This document shows, piece after piece, positions 61,855 through 64,000 of a stretch of 64,000 nt of DNA. Position 1 is the stretch's first letter. Every line of letters begins with the position of its first letter. Where the stretch lies: positions 21,790 to 85,789 of the forward strand of contig JADJEU010000011.1 of the NCBI GenBank assembly GCA_016709005.1, written 5' to 3'. The DNA comes from Crocinitomicaceae bacterium. GTDB taxonomy: Bacteria > Bacteroidota > Bacteroidia > Flavobacteriales_D > Crocinitomicaceae. Under the pieces are notes generated by a model. That model saw only the letters and a list, made by a program, of their open reading frames with translations. It searched no databases and was not told where the DNA came from. The position numbers and the translations under genes are program-made.

Positions 61855-62039
61855 ATCCTCCACACCTGCCGAAGAACTTTTGCACGCTCAAATTTTTAGA
61901 TCAAATGCCCGCAGAACTGATCGCGAAATTCAGCGGCACAAAACAGAAAAAGCGTTCGCGCTACTTGAAAATCGATGCTGAGATGGCGGCGAAGCAGTAC
62001 AAGCAGTTCTTCAAGAAAAATCCCCAAGCCCAATCCTAA
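61855..62039 (+). pseudogene. Tyrosine recombinase C-terminal remnant
   Basis: When three or more small indels are repaired, the stretch reads HTCRRTF, then CTLKFLDQMPAELIAKFSG, then HKTEKAF, then RYLKIDAEMAAKQYKQFF to a TAA at 62037-62039. This matches the C-terminus of Bacteroidota integrases: HxxRRTF holds the His and second Arg, GHKTEKAF the second His motif, and RYLKID the nucleophilic Tyr. The N-terminal 60 percent is missing. GC content is higher than in the neighbourhood, consistent with foreign DNA. Decay or sequencing error could both explain the indels. Confidence 0.7.
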
Positions 62040-62248
62040 AAGTTTTAGGAAATATAGTTCGCAAATTCCTCAGGTCCAAAAGAAAATTTACTTAGATTTA
62101 GCAAGGCCCAAATCAAATTTATTAGAAGAAAATCTACTTCTTATAGCCGCATTTTTGCTTTTTGGAAATTTCATGAAATATGGAACTTTTCTAAGGCTAC
62201 CTATTTATTATCGAACACAAAAATAATTAACTTCTAAACCCATTAGAA

Positions 62249-64000
62249 ATGCAAAAATCACTACTCTTTTCTTTGATCGGAATTTTTTGTTTTGCAAAAT
62301 TTTCTTCAACTCAAACAATCCCACCTTGTGTCCGTTGACAGGATTAGTAAGTTGGCATTCATTTTGTGGAAACGCGGATGATCTAAGTTCTTCTAATGCC
62401 GATGGTGTTGTAGCGGTGCTGTATTGAGCACTGATCGCTACGGAACTTCAAATGCTTATTATGAATTTACGAATGATGTTATCTCGTTAGCAAATGACAA
62501 CGTTTACACTAATCTTAATTTTTCAGTTAGTGCGTGGATTAATACAACAACTAACCTTAGTACTTACCACGCAATTTTTAGCAATTGGCAGACAATTGCT
62601 CCAGAATCTGGATATTGGCTTGGAATTCATGGTAATTTACCTTGTTTATATATTACCAGACGGCGTTAGTGGAACAGTTACACTTTGACGGATCAACAGC
62701 CTTAAATGATGGAAATTGGCACTTGATTACAGGTACCTTTGATGGCACAACCGCTAAGCTTTATGCGGATGGAGTTCTAGTTAATAGTTCGGCATTCACA
62801 ATTATTTCGATGCCAATAAATGCCGCTACGATTGGCGACGACATCTCCGGTGAACCTTTTTTTGGAAAAATAGATGATGTAGGAGTTTGGAATACGGCAT
62901 TGAACTCAGGGCTAATATTGAATTTATACAATGGTTGCACAAGTTCGTACTGCAGCTTCAGCCTTCCGTTAAATTTCACCTACTCCGCATCAGGAGACAC
63001 AATCAACTGTTCAGATAACAACGGAACTTTAACAGTAGTAGTGGATGACCCACCTCAATTCCAATCTATTTTATGGTCGAGCGGTGAAACAACCACTTAC
63101 AATTACAAATAAACCGCCGGGTAAGTATTATTACACACTAACAGATATGAGCGGCGGTACTGCCTATGATTCAACTTACGTAATAGGCAATCTGGCAGGG
63201 TCAATTGTAGCAGAAGAAACTTGTATGATTTCGGGAAATCCCGCTTTTACTCATTTGAATATTTCGGGAGGCTCTGGTACTTATCTGGCCACCTACCTTT
63301 CTCAGCCATGTGCTTGTTCCTTCTGTATGGTCGGTTGCACTACGGGTGGTTATTTTTGAAACGAACTACACAGGATCTGGAGAGTATATTCTCTCTTATA
63401 AAGATGCGTAAAATAATCTTTATTGTCGTTTTAAGGATACTATTTTAGTTTCTGAATTATCCGCTTGAGTTGACAATGTTGTTCCAAATACTTCATGCGC
63501 AAATAATGGTGCTGTCGATTTTATAACCAATCTATCAACTTGGCCAGTCGATTATTTATGGTCCAATGGAGCTACAACGGAAGATTTATCGAATGTAGCA
63601 GCAGGAACCTATGCAGTCAATGTTTCGGATGGAGTTGGTTGCAGTGTGGACTACACCGCTCTTGTGCCGGAATATTATTTATTAAATTCTTTGTCCTCCA
63701 TAGATTATGACACTATTCCTTCATCATGCCAGATTTCTGGAAATGGATCAATAGAGCTTCCGGTTGGAGCAAGTGGAACTGGTGTTATTATTTCTGAATT
63801 TTATAATGGTCCTGGAAATGACAAAGCAATTGAATTATATAATTCTTCAGATCTACCCGTAAACCTTTCTACTGTGGGCTTAACAGGTTTTGGTCTTACG
63901 CCCGCAGTTGGTACTTTTGGGGTTCCACCAACCAATTATTGGTTGGCGCCTAATATAATTACTGGCCCCCTCACAGTACTTATGTGATAGCGCATCCCGG
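62249..64000 (+). pseudogene. Surface protein with LamG, SprB-like and lamin-tail-like domains, many frameshifts, open at right edge
   Basis: ATG at 62249 opens a signal-peptide-like start (MQKSLLFSLIGIFCFAKFSS). The coding content continues through all frames: LCPLTGLVSWHSFCGNADDL, then a LamG domain (FSVSAWINTTTNLSTYHAIF, WHLITGTFDGTTAKLYADGV, IDDVGVWNTALNSG), then SprB-like repeats (SILWSSGETT, YLWSNGATTEDLSNVAAGTY), then a lamin-tail-like domain (GVIISEFYNGPGNDKAIELY, STYVIAHP). At least seven frame changes occur in 1.7 kb. As codons and domains stay well kept, the breaks look recent or artificial. The gene runs beyond the window end. Confidence 0.75.

Overview
The window looks like a chromosomal segment of a member of the Bacteroidota, most likely order Flavobacteriales. 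The reasons are: T9SS type A C-terminal sorting domains on several secreted proteins, a PorE-like outer-membrane protein, promoters matching the Bacteroidota pattern TTG - about 19 nt - TAnnTTTG, almost no useful Shine-Dalgarno sites, low GC, and the gene order rpsU-xer-hpf-tRNAs-tuf-secE-nusG-rplKAJL-rpoBC. A species cannot be named from the sequence alone.

Layout. 1-1.4 kb (minus strand): ssb (cut by the left edge) and mutY, divergent from an HU-type gene. 1.4-4.1 kb: HU, a 30-residue basic ribosomal-type protein behind an attenuator-like leader, RNase G and RecX. 4.1-6.3 kb (minus): cold-shock-domain protein, NYN/OST-HTH protein and a membrane protein. 6.5-21.1 kb: secreted proteins (Asp-box propeller, S9 oligopeptidase lipoprotein, LamG protein, PASTA protein, a large T9SS cargo, PorE-like protein) with rluD among them and a frameshifted marC on the minus strand. 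21.2-34.9 kb: mainly housekeeping (purM, prfA, pyrF, DUF2851, PspC, a K+ channel, an RmlD-like reductase, an NSS transporter with a MetS-like small subunit, ComEA-like, apt, acyl-CoA dehydrogenase, rpsU, xer, hpf, chalcone isomerase-like). 35-48.5 kb: four tRNAs, tuf, tRNA-Trp and the secE-rpoC operon, then a DUF3467 gene. 48.5-60.9 kb: accessory genes, including a secreted WD40-caspase protein, a PKD/SprB-repeat adhesin, a SpoIIE/PP2C phosphatase, a formate/nitrite-type channel and a pair of secreted paralogues sharing a VPAGK motif. 60.9-64 kb: a disturbed region with a broken tRNA-Gly, an intact tRNA-Leu(TAA), a decayed tyrosine-recombinase C-terminus and a LamG/lamin-tail-type gene carrying many frameshifts and running off the right edge.

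Two themes stand out. First, single-base indels, mostly in short homopolymers, break several genes that should be intact (HU, marC, an RmlD-like gene, rpsU, a PP2C gene). For rpsU this almost certainly reflects sequence error, so the other frameshifts should be read with that in mind. The indel density rises sharply after about 61 kb, which fits either a decayed island at tRNA-Leu or a low-quality contig end. Second, promoter-proximal intrinsic-terminator hairpins sit upstream of translation genes. One is overlapped exactly by a 13-codon open frame that has a rare Shine-Dalgarno-like site. This is the most interesting regulatory candidate. The most interesting protein candidates are the secreted WD40-caspase and the VPAGK paralogue pair. 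No complete defence system, CRISPR array or intact mobile element was found.
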